Below, piece after piece: positions 23,227 through 35,200 of a stretch of 64,000 nucleotides of DNA. The notes under the pieces were generated by a model. That model was not told where the DNA came from. It ran no database searches and saw only the letters and a program-made list of their open reading frames with translations. This stretch comes from Clavelina lepadiformis (Eukaryota > Chordata > Ascidiacea > Aplousobranchia > Clavelinidae). The DNA is taken from NCBI RefSeq assembly GCF_947623445.1, contig NC_135240.1:14942001-15006000 (forward strand), given 5' to 3'. The position numbers and the translations under genes were made by a program. Position 1 is the first letter of the stretch. Each line of letters begins with the position of its first letter.

Positions 23227-24609
23227 TTATTTATACCCGCGTACTATGTACAATGACATACAAACTTTTTTCCCATGTTTAACAGCACTATGTAAAATTA
23301 TTTCACCTTTCCCTAGTACAGCTGTTACATTGGATGGAATTTCTTTTCCAACAAAAGATGGACGAAGCTTTTGTTCAATAGGATCTAGTTGGTTAATCCA
23401 TTTAACAGCATTTTCTGTTTCTATGTTTTGCAAATCAAGCAAAAAAATATACAACCCTTTGGTATTCGCATGCACAGAAGTACCAGGTGAACAAGAGTTC
23501 ATTACATTTAAAATATTTTTCTTCATGCGAACTGTTTTGACGTTGGTGGTGGCACTTGTTTTTAAAATTCTCAATTCAGAGACTTTGTGCAGTTGTGGTT
23601 TATATTCCTCACTACACATATTTCCAAACAATACTAGTTTGTTACCAACCTGAACTTGTGCTATACTCTGATGCAAATTAAAAAATGGCGAGTACTGGCC
23701 TGAAAGTATTTCAATTTTTTTCCAAGTCCATTCCTTCCAACCAGATCTAAATAACAACCATGCACAAAATGTATAAGGTGAATGTGGTAAAATCATCAAA
23801 GCCATAGAATACGCTGTTAACCGTAAATGGCAAATAACTGATTTAGAAGTCTCAAAAAAAGAGTCAGGTGAAGGCTCTCCAACCAAGGTTTGCTTTTGCC
23901 ATACCCAAGTTTCCAAATTAAGGCACCATAATTCTTTATTTGTTTGATTTAATAATGCCATTTTTTGACCACCATAAACTACCATTGTGTCCATAGAGGA
24001 ATCATCATCATCATCCATTAATATACAACTTTGAGGTAAATACATTTCAGGAGGGCAGTTTGCGGGCAGAAATGATTTAACAGTCCAGGTACCTGATTTT
24101 ATGTTATAAACATAAAGGTCATTGGTATATTTTGCACTTCCTCGACCGAGAGTGTTGTTGGGAGGTAGAGATGAGCCACCAAACAAAATGAGATAGGTTT
24201 TGTAGCTTTCAAAGACACTGTTAAACTTGGGTGGAGGAACTGCACCTTTCACAACAGGTCTCATCCATGTCAGAGAATTCAGATCTAATTGAATTAAGTC
24301 ATTGAATCCAGAACTTGATGAACTAAACGATCTTCCTCCGAACACAAACATAGACTTTGTATAGTCATTATAGCAGGCCACTTGAGCAATTCTAGGTGCA
24401 ATCACAACTGACTGACTACATTCTTCTACTTTAAACCATTCAATAGCACCAGAAGCTACATAATTTTCGAAATTAATGGGCAGTTGCTTGTTCATTCCAT
24501 TAAGAATACGTTTCCATTTTTTACACACAGCGGACAAGGTATCATATTCTTTATAAGGTGACACATTAGAAAATATTATCTCCAGTATTTCTTCTGGAAG
24601 CTCATCCAT
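23227..24609 (-). CDS. FBXO42: F-box and Kelch-repeat protein, FBXO42 (JFK)-like
   Basis: A single uninterrupted frame of about 460 codons. The F-box begins at residue 2 (DELPEEILEIIFSNVSPYKEYDTLSAVCKKW), followed by AIEWF. Kelch repeats come next: MFVFGGRSF with FNDLIQLDLNSLTWMRP, LILFGGSS with NDLYVYN-W, and VVYGGQK with ELWCLNLETWVW. In vertebrates FBXO42 is the substrate receptor of an SCF ubiquitin ligase that targets p53 and others; the F-box binds SKP1 and the Kelch propeller binds substrate. The segment matching the fourth repeat lacks its GG turn. The protein is shorter than human FBXO42 because the long Ser/Pro-rich linker is absent. I start at the second Met because an acceptor-like attattag lies 10 bases upstream. 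A start 8 codons earlier is open. AATAAA overlaps the stop. Confidence 0.82.
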   Translation of the reverse strand: MDELPEEILEIIFSNVSPYKEYDTLSAVCKKWKRILNGMNKQLPINFENYVASGAIEWFKVEECSQSVVIAPRIAQVACYNDYTKSMFVFGGRSFSSSSSGFNDLIQLDLNSLTWMRPVVKGAVPPPKFNSVFESYKTYLILFGGSSLPPNNTLGRGSAKYTNDLYVYNIKSGTWTVKSFLPANCPPEMYLPQSCILMDDDDDSSMDTMVVYGGQKMALLNQTNKELWCLNLETWVWQKQTLVGEPSPDSFFETSKSVICHLRLTAYSMALMILPHSPYTFCAWLLFRSGWKEWTWKKIEILSGQYSPFFNLHQSIAQVQVGNKLVLFGNMCSEEYKPQLHKVSELRILKTSATTNVKTVRMKKNILNVMNSCSPGTSVHANTKGLYIFLLDLQNIETENAVKWINQLDPIEQKLRPSFVGKEIPSNVTAVLGKGEIILHSAVKHGKKVCMSLYIVRGYK

Positions 24610-24639
24610 TTTTGCAGTGCTAATAATATGCAATTATCA

Positions 24640-26235
24640 TTTGTATTGCAAATTGCAGTATATTGTAAGTATAATACTTCTACAAAATTTAGGTTCACAA
24701 AAAACATCAGTAGTCTAAGTAGTAACAAAACAATATAACGGAAGAGATAGAGATGACAGATAGCACACTGTGACATAAAAGGAAATTACACAGTTGTACA
24801 ATTTTCATTGACGAAAGTTAATTAATGCCATATGACTTGTTGCTGCTTCGGTAGAATTGCAAAGCTTTGAAGATATCAAGAAAATTTAACTCTTTATGCT
24901 GTGATGAAATAAATTTGTCACTGTATTAACTATTAAACAACTTTTGACAGTCAACAGGTCGTTGTTTATTGGCATGAAGTTTTAAAAAAGGTTATATAAA
25001 AAACGACTTTCAGCAAACTTTCAATTCAGAATACTTTAAAAGCAGGTAAAGTTAAGCCCTCGTCAGCTGTCTTCAACTCTTAAAAACTGAATGTTGTGAT
25101 TTTATGCACCCTTGTAATTTATGTAAAAACCACATCAAAAAAGTTGATCCACAGAATGTACTATTGCCTTGCTTTTGCTTCAGTTTATGATTATGATATT
25201 ATTTCTCGCCATGGATAATTATAATTGTGCATTTACGAAGAATGATGTGATATAAAAAATAATTTAAAATTTATCACATGATATAGAATAATCTAACAAA
25301 TATCATCGTTTTAAACTAATTTTACTCTTTTCCTCAATTTACTTCAATTTGATTCCAAAAAAAAAATCCATTTATTGCAAAACTGACTAACCAACCAACT
25401 GCATTTCTTGCATGTGGGCTGCTTGCCTACAGGTACTTTAGTAGTTACAATCGCAATGTCGGACAACACAACTTTAGTAAACGTCTTTTTCATAAGACCT
25501 ACGTTTTTAAACAACACTATGGCGATTCACAAATGATTTAATTTGTTAGCAGTAGACCTGGGCCTATTAATATGCACTTGTGTAATCTGTAATGATAGAA
25601 GTTGGTGCGTAACTAGGCTAGGCTATAATTTGCAGATAATAATACTTAAGTCCTCACGCCACAAGCGCTATTGGCGCATAAGCATATGGCGAGTGGTCGT
25701 AACTGCGTTTTGCGTCAATGGACGGATTTTAGGATAAGTTTAAATCAATGGTGCCGAGATCGTCCATGGACGCTTGAAAATGGATCCTATTCGGACTTTT
25801 ATTGCGTATTTACAAACTCATTGCATTTTTGCCCTAATAAGCCGGTCTGTGGTCTCGTATGGAAGTGCATTGTGATTGTTACGTCACAAAACCACTTCAA
25901 AGTTACCCAGTTATGAGGTAACTATTCGTACTGTGGGGTCATAAAGAAGTAACGTCACCAAAAATAGTCATCGTACATCATTAACTTCCGGGGGAAATCT
26001 GCATCAAAATGCCTTTTTCTAGTCTAAAATTATAATTAATTACTTAATTAATCTGTTTGTGTCAGCTAACGTATTTTTATTTGACATCTCTGATTTACCT
26101 GGATTTTGTAGACGCCACAAAAATAGTCGCCACGGTCCAATAAAAAAGTCGGCTAGCTTTACTTTAAGCTAGTAGCGTAGGTCACGGTCGTACAAAGCCT
26201 GTTGTTGAAGATGGACAATTACCCTAGAAGAATGT
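24640..26235. other. Intergenic, nothing recognised
   Basis: AT-rich, with gtgattgttacgtcacaa near 25870 recalling short motifs near 1010 and 62620; no frame with family features. Confidence 0.4.
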
Positions 26236-26243
26236 GGCATGGG

Positions 26244-26430
26244 CAGGGTTTTTTTTAACGTTTGGTTTGGGTGACCGCTAAGTAGTTTTAAGAGACCGCA
26301 AGTGTTTCATTTAAATACCAAAAAATAACCATATTTGCTTGTCCAGTCTTGCAAGTCCAAATTTTGGGAAACCGCTGGAGAAATTTGGGGGACCGTTTCG
26401 GTCCCCCAAAACACCTTAAAAAAAACACTG
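26244..26430. mobile_element. hAT-type MITE, 187 bp
   Basis: Ends CAGGGTTTTTTTTAA and (complement) CAGTGTTTTTTTTAAGGTG, flanked by perfect 8-bp duplications ggcatggg at 26236-26243 and 26431-26438. Interior shows several ggaccg/ggtccc words. Its duplication lacks the TA centre of the other hAT sites. Confidence 0.85.
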
Positions 26431-26439
26431 GGCATGGGT

Positions 26440-28770
26440 ATGCAAAAAGTTGATTTTAGTTGTGTAAGATTTTACTGTGGGTTAGATTTAGGTTACTTAG
26501 TATGTTGTAGAAAGTGCGGTGCCTGCCGGCAGGAGGTTCATGAACACGTTTGCTGAAATTTTTATCTTCATATCTATTTAAAATAAATAAACAATGAATT
26601 GAACCTTGAGTTTAATGCATGCCATAACGTCAAAATTTGAATTTTTTCCAGCACAATATCTCGTCCAAGAAGTCACACCTTCTTGTCAAAAATTCCCCCT
26701 TTTTGATGGAAATGTCGGACCATAAAACGAGACGGGCCTTATCCGCCTGACATCTAGATTAAACATTTATGTCCAAGCGGCCGAATTCTGTTTGGATATT
26801 GGTTAACGCTAACCGATCAACCGAGGCAATTTTAGCTTTCTGATATCTGGATAAAATTTGGTCAGTTTGTGATAATTGTCATAATTAACCCCTTATTCAT
26901 ACGAAATTCTTGTCCTGATCTGATGATATTATAATGTTATTTGTGTTCTATTTCGTGTGTTCAACAACAAGCGCTGTACTATATTTTGGCGGTGTTTAGT
27001 ATACACGACCTGGTTTTGATTACTTCCGAATTATGTCATTCGTACTACAACGCTCTACGCATTGTATTACAACACAGTCTGTAATTTACAGTCTACCGAA
27101 TGCAGCTTTATTCTGTGCTCTGGAAACAGTAACCATTTTTGAGAATGAATACATATCAATATTTAAGACACTGACAGAACTGGTTCTGGTTCTGTAATGC
27201 TTAGCTAGGCTATCAGAGGTTAATGAATGCGCGATCAATGGAGTCAGATTAGCGAACAATCGATCAAGCAATAATTAACAATAGCGCTCAACCCCAACAT
27301 TGCGCTCAGTTAGCATATTCAAGAATTCGTTTTATTATGTCACAAACAATACACAAATTGATCAAAATACTCAAGTAGAGTTATAAGTTATCCTCAAGGC
27401 ATAAAAACTTTAGTAGATGCATTGCAGATGAGGACTGGGCGGTTTTCTAAAACAGAACTATTTGTAATTGATAGTACGCTTCTGAATTAACAAAATTTAA
27501 AAACAAAAATACTAAATAAACATTAAGAATTGGTGAAATTTTGAATATATAGCCTACTTGTTTTTCCATGAAAATCTATGTCACACTTAGACATTTTTAC
27601 AATTGACACAGTATGTTTTACTAGAAATTAGGGTAAAAAGGTTGCTTTGTGCTTACCGTTTTTTATCCGGTTACCGGTTAGCTAAAACAGAAATATGCGG
27701 ATATATCCGTTATCCGGATAGTAAATACTATTGATATTCAAACTAACCCTAATAATCACTGATCATGTTTAAACAACAAAATCAAGGAATTTTACACGCG
27801 ATGTAATTGTTCAGTTCTGTTGACTTGTTGAAAATCATAAACGTCGACGTACCGGTAATTGAGATGCTTTTTGACTGACATTCAACTTCCATTATTAACG
27901 TTGAACTTGCATTTATAGCCTACTTTATGTTAGGTTTTATTATCTTGTAAGTATTGATGAAAGCTATTTCAACCACACCATTTCACATCAATATCTTTAT
28001 ACAAAAAAAAATAAGATGATTGTTATGGTTTACCATTTGAATCAATTTGAACTTGAATCAAATCAATACTTTTTCTTAATATTTAATTTGTTTATGTTAA
28101 CCACCCATATTACGTAAGAGATTGACTGTTTCACCGTTAGTGAAAAATATTGTTAAATATAGGTTTGGTTAGATAGGAGAATAGATATGCAAAAAGTTGC
28201 TTTCAATTATTTAGGGTTTCATTAGTGTTTGATTTAGTCTGGAAAAAAAACTTTTATTAGGCTTAGGTTACTATGTTATAGCATTTAAGCTGAGTTAAGA
28301 AAAAAGATTCGAATGTACGATTTTTTTCAGTGAATCAGTGACGGCCATAACGTTATTGAAGCGGGACATTATCAATCACAGTAGGCTATAGCAGAAAGCA
28401 CATGTTTCATCATTGAAGAAGTTGTAAACGCCAATAGTTAGACTAAAATGTCGGTAACTAAGAGTCAATAATGAAATATCCACCAAATACAAGTATTAGA
28501 AATTACCGCAATACTCGGTACTCGTATACTCGGCCTCGGATACGATCCGGAACATTCCTAACTTGCATGGCGTTCAAGTAGTGGTAAACAGTCGTCTTCT
28601 CTATGAGGAATAACTTCTTTCGCAGGAGAAAAACGCGAGGGGGCTTATACGACCGACATACGTTAAAAACATATTTTTGGCTTGAAAACCAGGGAGGAAA
28701 CTTTTACGCAGGTATATACGGTACTGTGTTATATCAACTAAAATATTAACAATGTTTTACATGCTTTTTC
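26440..28770. other. Intergenic, nothing firm
   Basis: A stretch at 27655-27722 is rich in tccggttaccgg/ttatccgga words, as in some MITE ends, but no partner was found. No coding signal. Confidence 0.4.
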
Positions 28771-28775
28771 TACTG

Positions 28776-29110
28776 TGACAAATAAACATGATTTAGTTTA
28801 GCTGCCAACTTTTTTGTACTGGGAAGTTGAATATAAGATCCGTAAGTTATTATATAAACGGAATTGTTTGCATATAGTACTTTTTTAAAGTGATAAATAA
28901 GCTTGATTTAGTTTAGCTATACACACTTTTTCATACGGAGACGTTTACTGCAAAGTCCATCAGTTATGTATTAAAAAATTCTCTGCAGACATTTATTCAC
29001 TTGTGAATAAGCATGATTCGGTTTAGCTACGAACTTTATCATGTTTATCATGAAGTTGTTTAGAATGTTTACAGACTTTTTTTAATGATAAATAGGCCAG
29101 TTTAGTGAAA
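28776..29110 (+). repeat. Degenerate tandem repeat, period about 111-115 bp
   Basis: A unit beginning tgayaaataarcwtgatt and continuing with gtttagctr starts at 28776, 28891 and 29002, with a truncated unit at 29086. Each unit continues with a actttttt(g/c)atac-like stretch. It ends about 110 bp upstream of the ADRM1 start codon and so may lie in its promoter. Confidence 0.75.
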
Positions 29111-29216
29111 GTGTTCATTGCCGTTTGTTTTATATGTGTGTTATTATAAGCCTTTTCGTATATGATTTATCTTGTTTTTGTCTCAAAGCATTTAAGCTAA
29201 CGGATACTGTGCAAAT

Positions 29217-32200
29217 ATGTCTCTTTTTTCCAATACATCAAGTATTTCCAACAAGAATTTAGTGGAATTCCGTGCGGGAAAAATGAATTTTAAGGTTTGT
29301 TCTGAAGTGCTAATTGCAAGGATTTAGTGCACTTTTCAGTGCTCAACGACATGATGCAGTTGCCTACTAGACCCTTGTTTTTTATAAGTTTAGTTGTGAC
29401 ATCAGTATATTTTACCTTTGCCTACGGCTGTAAGCGTCTAACTTTTAAATTTCAAGGCGGTTATTTACATAAACTGGGGATTCAAATGATTTAAGAAACA
29501 GTTACAGTATATACTACTTATTTTTGTAATTTAGAATATATACAGTTTTATCACAAATTTTAAAATAACGGGAAAACAATGTTAAGAGATAAATAATGTA
29601 GGCATTAAACTTTATAATACGTGACCTGATCTGACCTGACCATAAGGTTTAATGAGTCGCATTAACAGAATAACATAAATACATACATGTGTTTTGTAGT
29701 TAATAAAGTAAAAGAAAAAGAGTCCAGGGCTGGGGAGCCACTGCAAAAAAGCATAGGCTCCGGCTCCAGCTCCGGAGCTATCAAGCATTCATCCACTAGC
29801 TCCAGCTCCGGAGCTATAAACTTTTGAACAGCGGCTCCGGCTCCAGCTCCGGTATAGGTTTTAAAAATAGCAGCTAAGACAAATTATCACTACGTAACAC
29901 AATTTTTGTTTGGCTATTTTTTTTAATGCCCCTTTATGTATTTTTGGGTGCTGAGTTCAAAAATCCAGTTAGTTTTTTTGTACCATCGTTACTTTTTGAA
30001 ATACTGTATTCAAATTTTGATATTTCAAAAATTCAAATCGTGTTCTACTCTGCAGTAGATTTTAGCTCCACATCAAGGTTCTGTTTGGTTTATTAAACGC
30101 AAAAACCAGTTTAAAAACGTTAGTAAGGAAGGCTTGAAGATAAATGTAACATAGTTTTGTCAAACAGTAAGAGTCGTTCAAAAATGTACTTTTGAGCGAG
30201 TTTTTCTTTTATGACTACTCCTGTCTTGCCTTACTAAAGACCAAATGTGGTTTCCCATCATTACACTATACCAGCGGCCTTTATATCATTTTTCCATTGG
30301 CTCAATATCCTGATGAAGTCTCTCACCGTGCTCCTCACTGAAGTCACCTAGATTTTCTTGAAAAAAATCCAGATGCGAACATAAAAAATGAAGTTTGACA
30401 GACATGCGACAACCCATGTTTTGGTAACTTTTGATCAGTTTCTCCACCAACTCTTTGTAATTTCGGTCCCTTTTATTTCCCAAAAATCCATCAACCACAC
30501 TTCGAAATGCTTGCCACGCTTCTTTTTCTGTTTCATTCATTTTTTCTTCCAAGCTTTACACTTTAGCATTGTGTTTATCTGAGGACCAACAAATATTCCT
30601 CCTTTTATTTTGGCAAGTGATAGTCGGGGAAACATTGAACGGATTTCTTGAAAAACTTGTCCTTGAAAATCCAAAGCTATGACAAACTGTTTTACTAGAC
30701 CTAATTTGATATGAAGTGGAAGCAGTAAAACTATTTCCCGGCTTACAAGAGGTTCCCTAATAACGTTGTACATTCCTGGGTTTAGTTTTTCCCATGTCGG
30801 CCATTAATTTTCTCATAGTGCTCACCGTCAGCTCTACTATTCCACAAGCACAGAAAGCAAGAGTATTTTGAGTAACCACCCTGCAGACCAAGCAAAATTC
30901 CCAACATTTTAAAGTCACCACAAACATACCACTTAAACTGAGTGTAATTGATTTTAATGAGCAGTTGCTTGACGTTTTCATAATCTTCTTTCATCTGTAA
31001 GGAATAAGCAAGTGGAATTGATGGATATATGTTGCCATTGTGAAGTAACACTGCTTTAAGACTTTTGGTAGAACTGTCAATGAAACGCCACCACTGAGTA
31101 GGATCATGATCTATTCCAACAGCACCAAACAGGCCTTCTACATCTTTGCAATAGCAAAGGTCTTCAAAAACTTCAAAGTAGACAGAAAACTCCAAGCATT
31201 TTTGAATAAAGCATTTGAATAGCATTTGAATAGCATTTTTGAAATCAGCGCTTGAAAATCATACAGATACACTTAATAAATGTAGCCAAACAAACATTTT
31301 TTTTAAATTTTGTTGCGTAGTGATTAAAGTTTGTTATATTCAATACTGGAGCTGGAGCTGATAAATATTTTGTAGCTCCAGCTCCAGCTCCGGCTCCACA
31401 AGAAATGTTTAAAAAGGCTCCAGCTCCGGCTCCGGAGAAAATGCTTGGCTCCAAGGCTCCAGGCTCCGGCTCCGGCTCCCCAGCCCTGTAAAAGACAATG
31501 GTAATCAGAACGTTAGAGCAGCAAAATGTGTTATATACTACCACTTGGTGCCGCAGACTACTTATCTCTTCTGTATGGTGCCGCAAGCCTAAAAAGGTTG
31601 AGAACCACTGGTTTAGGTTTAGGGTACCATACCACATAGATCTCTACAACAGCTTTCAGAAGTGGGCATGTAAGTGCTTATAGGTTGAACACCTTTATTT
31701 AAATTTATCATATCAAGACTTCAATGCCAAGAACGACCTTTCTTAGGTAAAAGAAAAAGATTTGAAGTAAAATTGAAGCAGTTTTCCCTATGGCGTCATC
31801 AGAAAACATTTTATCGATTTCAGCATCAAAAATAGGGATAGACCGATATTTCGCATTTTGACGCATATCAGTATTGGCCCTTTTAATCCGGCAGCCGATA
31901 TCAGATCACTTGAAAACCGGATAACTTGGCTTGCTCCAGAAACGGTGCTACCCTGTCTCTAGCATTGTCCCAATTACACAGAGTCAAGGCAGCAATAGAC
32001 GGCCAATCAGCAATGAAAATTTTACATGCATAGCTGTTTAAGTTCCAAAGTATTTTCCCATGCTGTTATGCGTTGATGGTGTAAGATTTTGCTTGCACCA
32101 CAACCTTTTGAAACGCAAACTATTTTTTAAGTATCCAAATGTAATTCAGAAAAACTAAGTGGTAGAATCTGTATGGTTCAAGATTTTGACGGCAATATCT

Positions 32201-35200
32201 CCATTTAACTACAATTTAATATTGGCTTCAAATATTGGTTATCGGTTTGTATGTCTACTAAGTAATCGGTATTGGCCCTGAAAAAACATATAGATTGTCA
32301 TGTAAACTATATCCCTTTTTGTAAGATGAGCTAGCCACATAATTATAATTTTTCGTGCTTTGCCAATGATTGCCTTGTTGAAATCTGTGGTTGCATGTCC
32401 CTTAAACAGCATTAGCTGAATTGTGCTTTTTCATTTTGTTCCCGTTTTGCGTCCATTCTAGCTGTCAAATGTTTCAAGTCAAAGGTTGACCATTATACCA
32501 TTATTTCATCTGCTCTATGATCTATGTCCCCGAGGTCCTCTGCAGGAATTCAGGCTAATAGAACCACAATGCTCTCAGGCAGGGCTTTTAAAAATGCATT
32601 TATCATTTTCCTCAGTGAATCATTTAGTTAAGTTCTCCTACTGCACTTAAAAGAATTTTCAATAAGGTCGATGGTTTGGTTGTGCTATCAAGTGTTAAAT
32701 CTGCCTAATCTAAATAATTGTCAGTAATTTATCAAAGCATTGCACGTCGTCAAATAATGGTAATTTTGGCAAAGTGCGATGGTGTTAAACATTCTATGAG
32801 GGTTATAAATTTTTCTGTTTGCGCTTTGAACATTACACAACTGAAATATGTGCCAAACCTAACCATGTCGTTACAGCTTGTGTCGAAATTAAGAGAAGTT
32901 TTATCAGCGTAAAAAAATTATGGATATGACTGCTATTGTTACCACAGGAATGTTCTCCGATTGGTTTGTTCAGCATTTTATTACAGCTTTTTTAGAAGTA
33001 ATAGAGTTCGGTGATACGCTTATTTCTGATTCTATTCTTGGTCAGCCGAACCTAGTGCTGTACCTTTATTTTTAACTGTTTATGTGTCTTGACGTGAGGT
33101 TTTACAAGACATGTAACTTAAATTATGGCTTTAAAATTAGTACTACTAGCCACACTAATACGAAATGAGCAGAAAACAAGACAATTGGTTATGTCAAACT
33201 AGATTCTAAAATGGCTATTGCTACAGCAATAAGATAATATTGCAAAGATAGAGTTATCGTACTATTTCTGCCCTGAACCACAGAGCCTATATGTAACAAA
33301 TACATAGTGTATAACGGGCGTGTTCAAATGGCGGATCTCGATCCGGATCCGGATCTTTTCAACTTTTTGTGTGGATCTTCCAATGTAGTCTTGAAACAAT
33401 CTTGCAGTTGTAGCACACTTCACTTTGGACTTTTACAAAGTTATAAATATGTTGTAGGCCCTACAATGTAGGGTACATTTACATAAATAAAGCACCATAA
33501 AAATTAAAGCATGTCCAATATATTTACTATTCGTATTTAGTGGATCATCACCTTGTCAGGTTTGGTTGTGGTGGATCATGGCTGAAATCATTTGAACACC
33601 CCTGGTGTATAATATTAAGAAGCACAAAATATTGCTTATACAGTCGAATCCGGTTAATTGCATAGTCAATTTGCCAAGCATTTTCATGCGATTAGATGAA
33701 TTATGCGTTTATGTGAAAATGCAAAGTCCACTTATTGTCTTACTTGACGTGCTGGTCATGTGTAAAAACGTCAACATGCAAGACACTAACGTTTATTGTG
33801 TATTGCAATCATCCATTCATTCAAACACGCAAAACACTCTAACATTTATTGTTTAAGAAGATACTGCGCGATTGATGTTTGTTTAATTTTATTTTGCATA
33901 CTTTCTTGCATTTTTGTTTCTAAACGAACAAATGCGACTATGTCCTCCCCTTCAAACTGTATTCGTCGACGATTTGTATCAAGTGCATGCAGAACTTCTT
34001 TATTTTTTGGTGTAGTCGCAGCTATTGCGTCAGCAGAGCTTTCTTCGTTGATGTCGTCAACTTGTCTGTTTCGTAAAACTTCTTCACATATTATGGCATC
34101 AACTTAACGCAACGCTTTAACGCTTTCTTTACGCAAAGGTTAAATATAACTAAAACAGTACGAATTGACAATTAATGTCTGTGTATTGACAGCCACGTGT
34201 TAATGCTTAAATTTGGCATTGTCTGTTTGATTGCTTCGTAACAAAGCGCAGTACATGTCACAAAGCTTACGCATTGCGTGTGCGCTCCCAGTGCATGTTT
34301 TTTCAGTTTTACCTTTTAAAATATTTTGAATAATCGAATAAATCACCTTCATTTATATTCAATTAAGCGGATTATGCAATAAACCGCTCTGAGTTAAACC
34401 GAAGTTTTATCTTTACAAATGATAGACTATGGTTTAAGATTTGCGCTCTTTATGTGATAAAACAGATTATGCGATTATCCAGAATGCAATTAACTGGATT
34501 CGACTGTATATAGCAAACAACAAGACAACTTACTTGAAATTAGACTTTGTTCTTGTGCTGTACACTATACTTAAAATATGTATGAGTAGCTCTGAGTCTT
34601 ATCATTACTCTCATGATTAATAATTATTTAATCAATAGTCACACTATTATCCGCACAGCACACTGATATCTAGCAATAACGATGCTGCAAGGAACACAGA
34701 GCAGCAATGTGCAAAGCAAGATTGTATTCTACACACGGTGAATCAGCCACATTAAGACAAATGTTATTCGTAATTAATTGTCAATCGTTTACATTCATTG
34801 GTAATCGAATTTTATTCGAAAAAATTCATAATTCATCATTAGTAATTGATTGATTATTCAATTATTTAGCCACAATTGATTGGTTATTCGATTTGTAGGT
34901 TACCAAAGTAAAAAAAATATTTAATTTATTGGTAATAAGTTTGCTGTTAACTTAAAAGCAAATTGTTTTCCCAATTATACATGATGATTAATTTTTTTTC
35001 GATTAATATTTATTTGTCCAAAACGCAAGGTTTATTCTAATTAATTAACCCAAATCTTAGAAAAATCAATTACTTAATCAAATAATGCTTGAGTTTTGCC
35101 AAAACATTTGGATGAAACAAAATAATGGATTTATTTGTAATAATAATGCACAAAGCCTGAATACAGATCGAATAAAACCATTTAGATTATTGTTTACTCA

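Noticed and set aside
23246..23653. 135-codon plus-strand frame
   Set aside because: Antisense shadow of the FBXO42-like gene.
28776..29110. CRISPR-like direct repeats
   Set aside because: Units are diverged and contiguous without unique spacers, and the genome is eukaryotic.
31245..31637. 130-codon frame rich in Glu-Pro-Gly-Ala
   Set aside because: Made by translating the GGAGCYGGAGC subterminal repeats.
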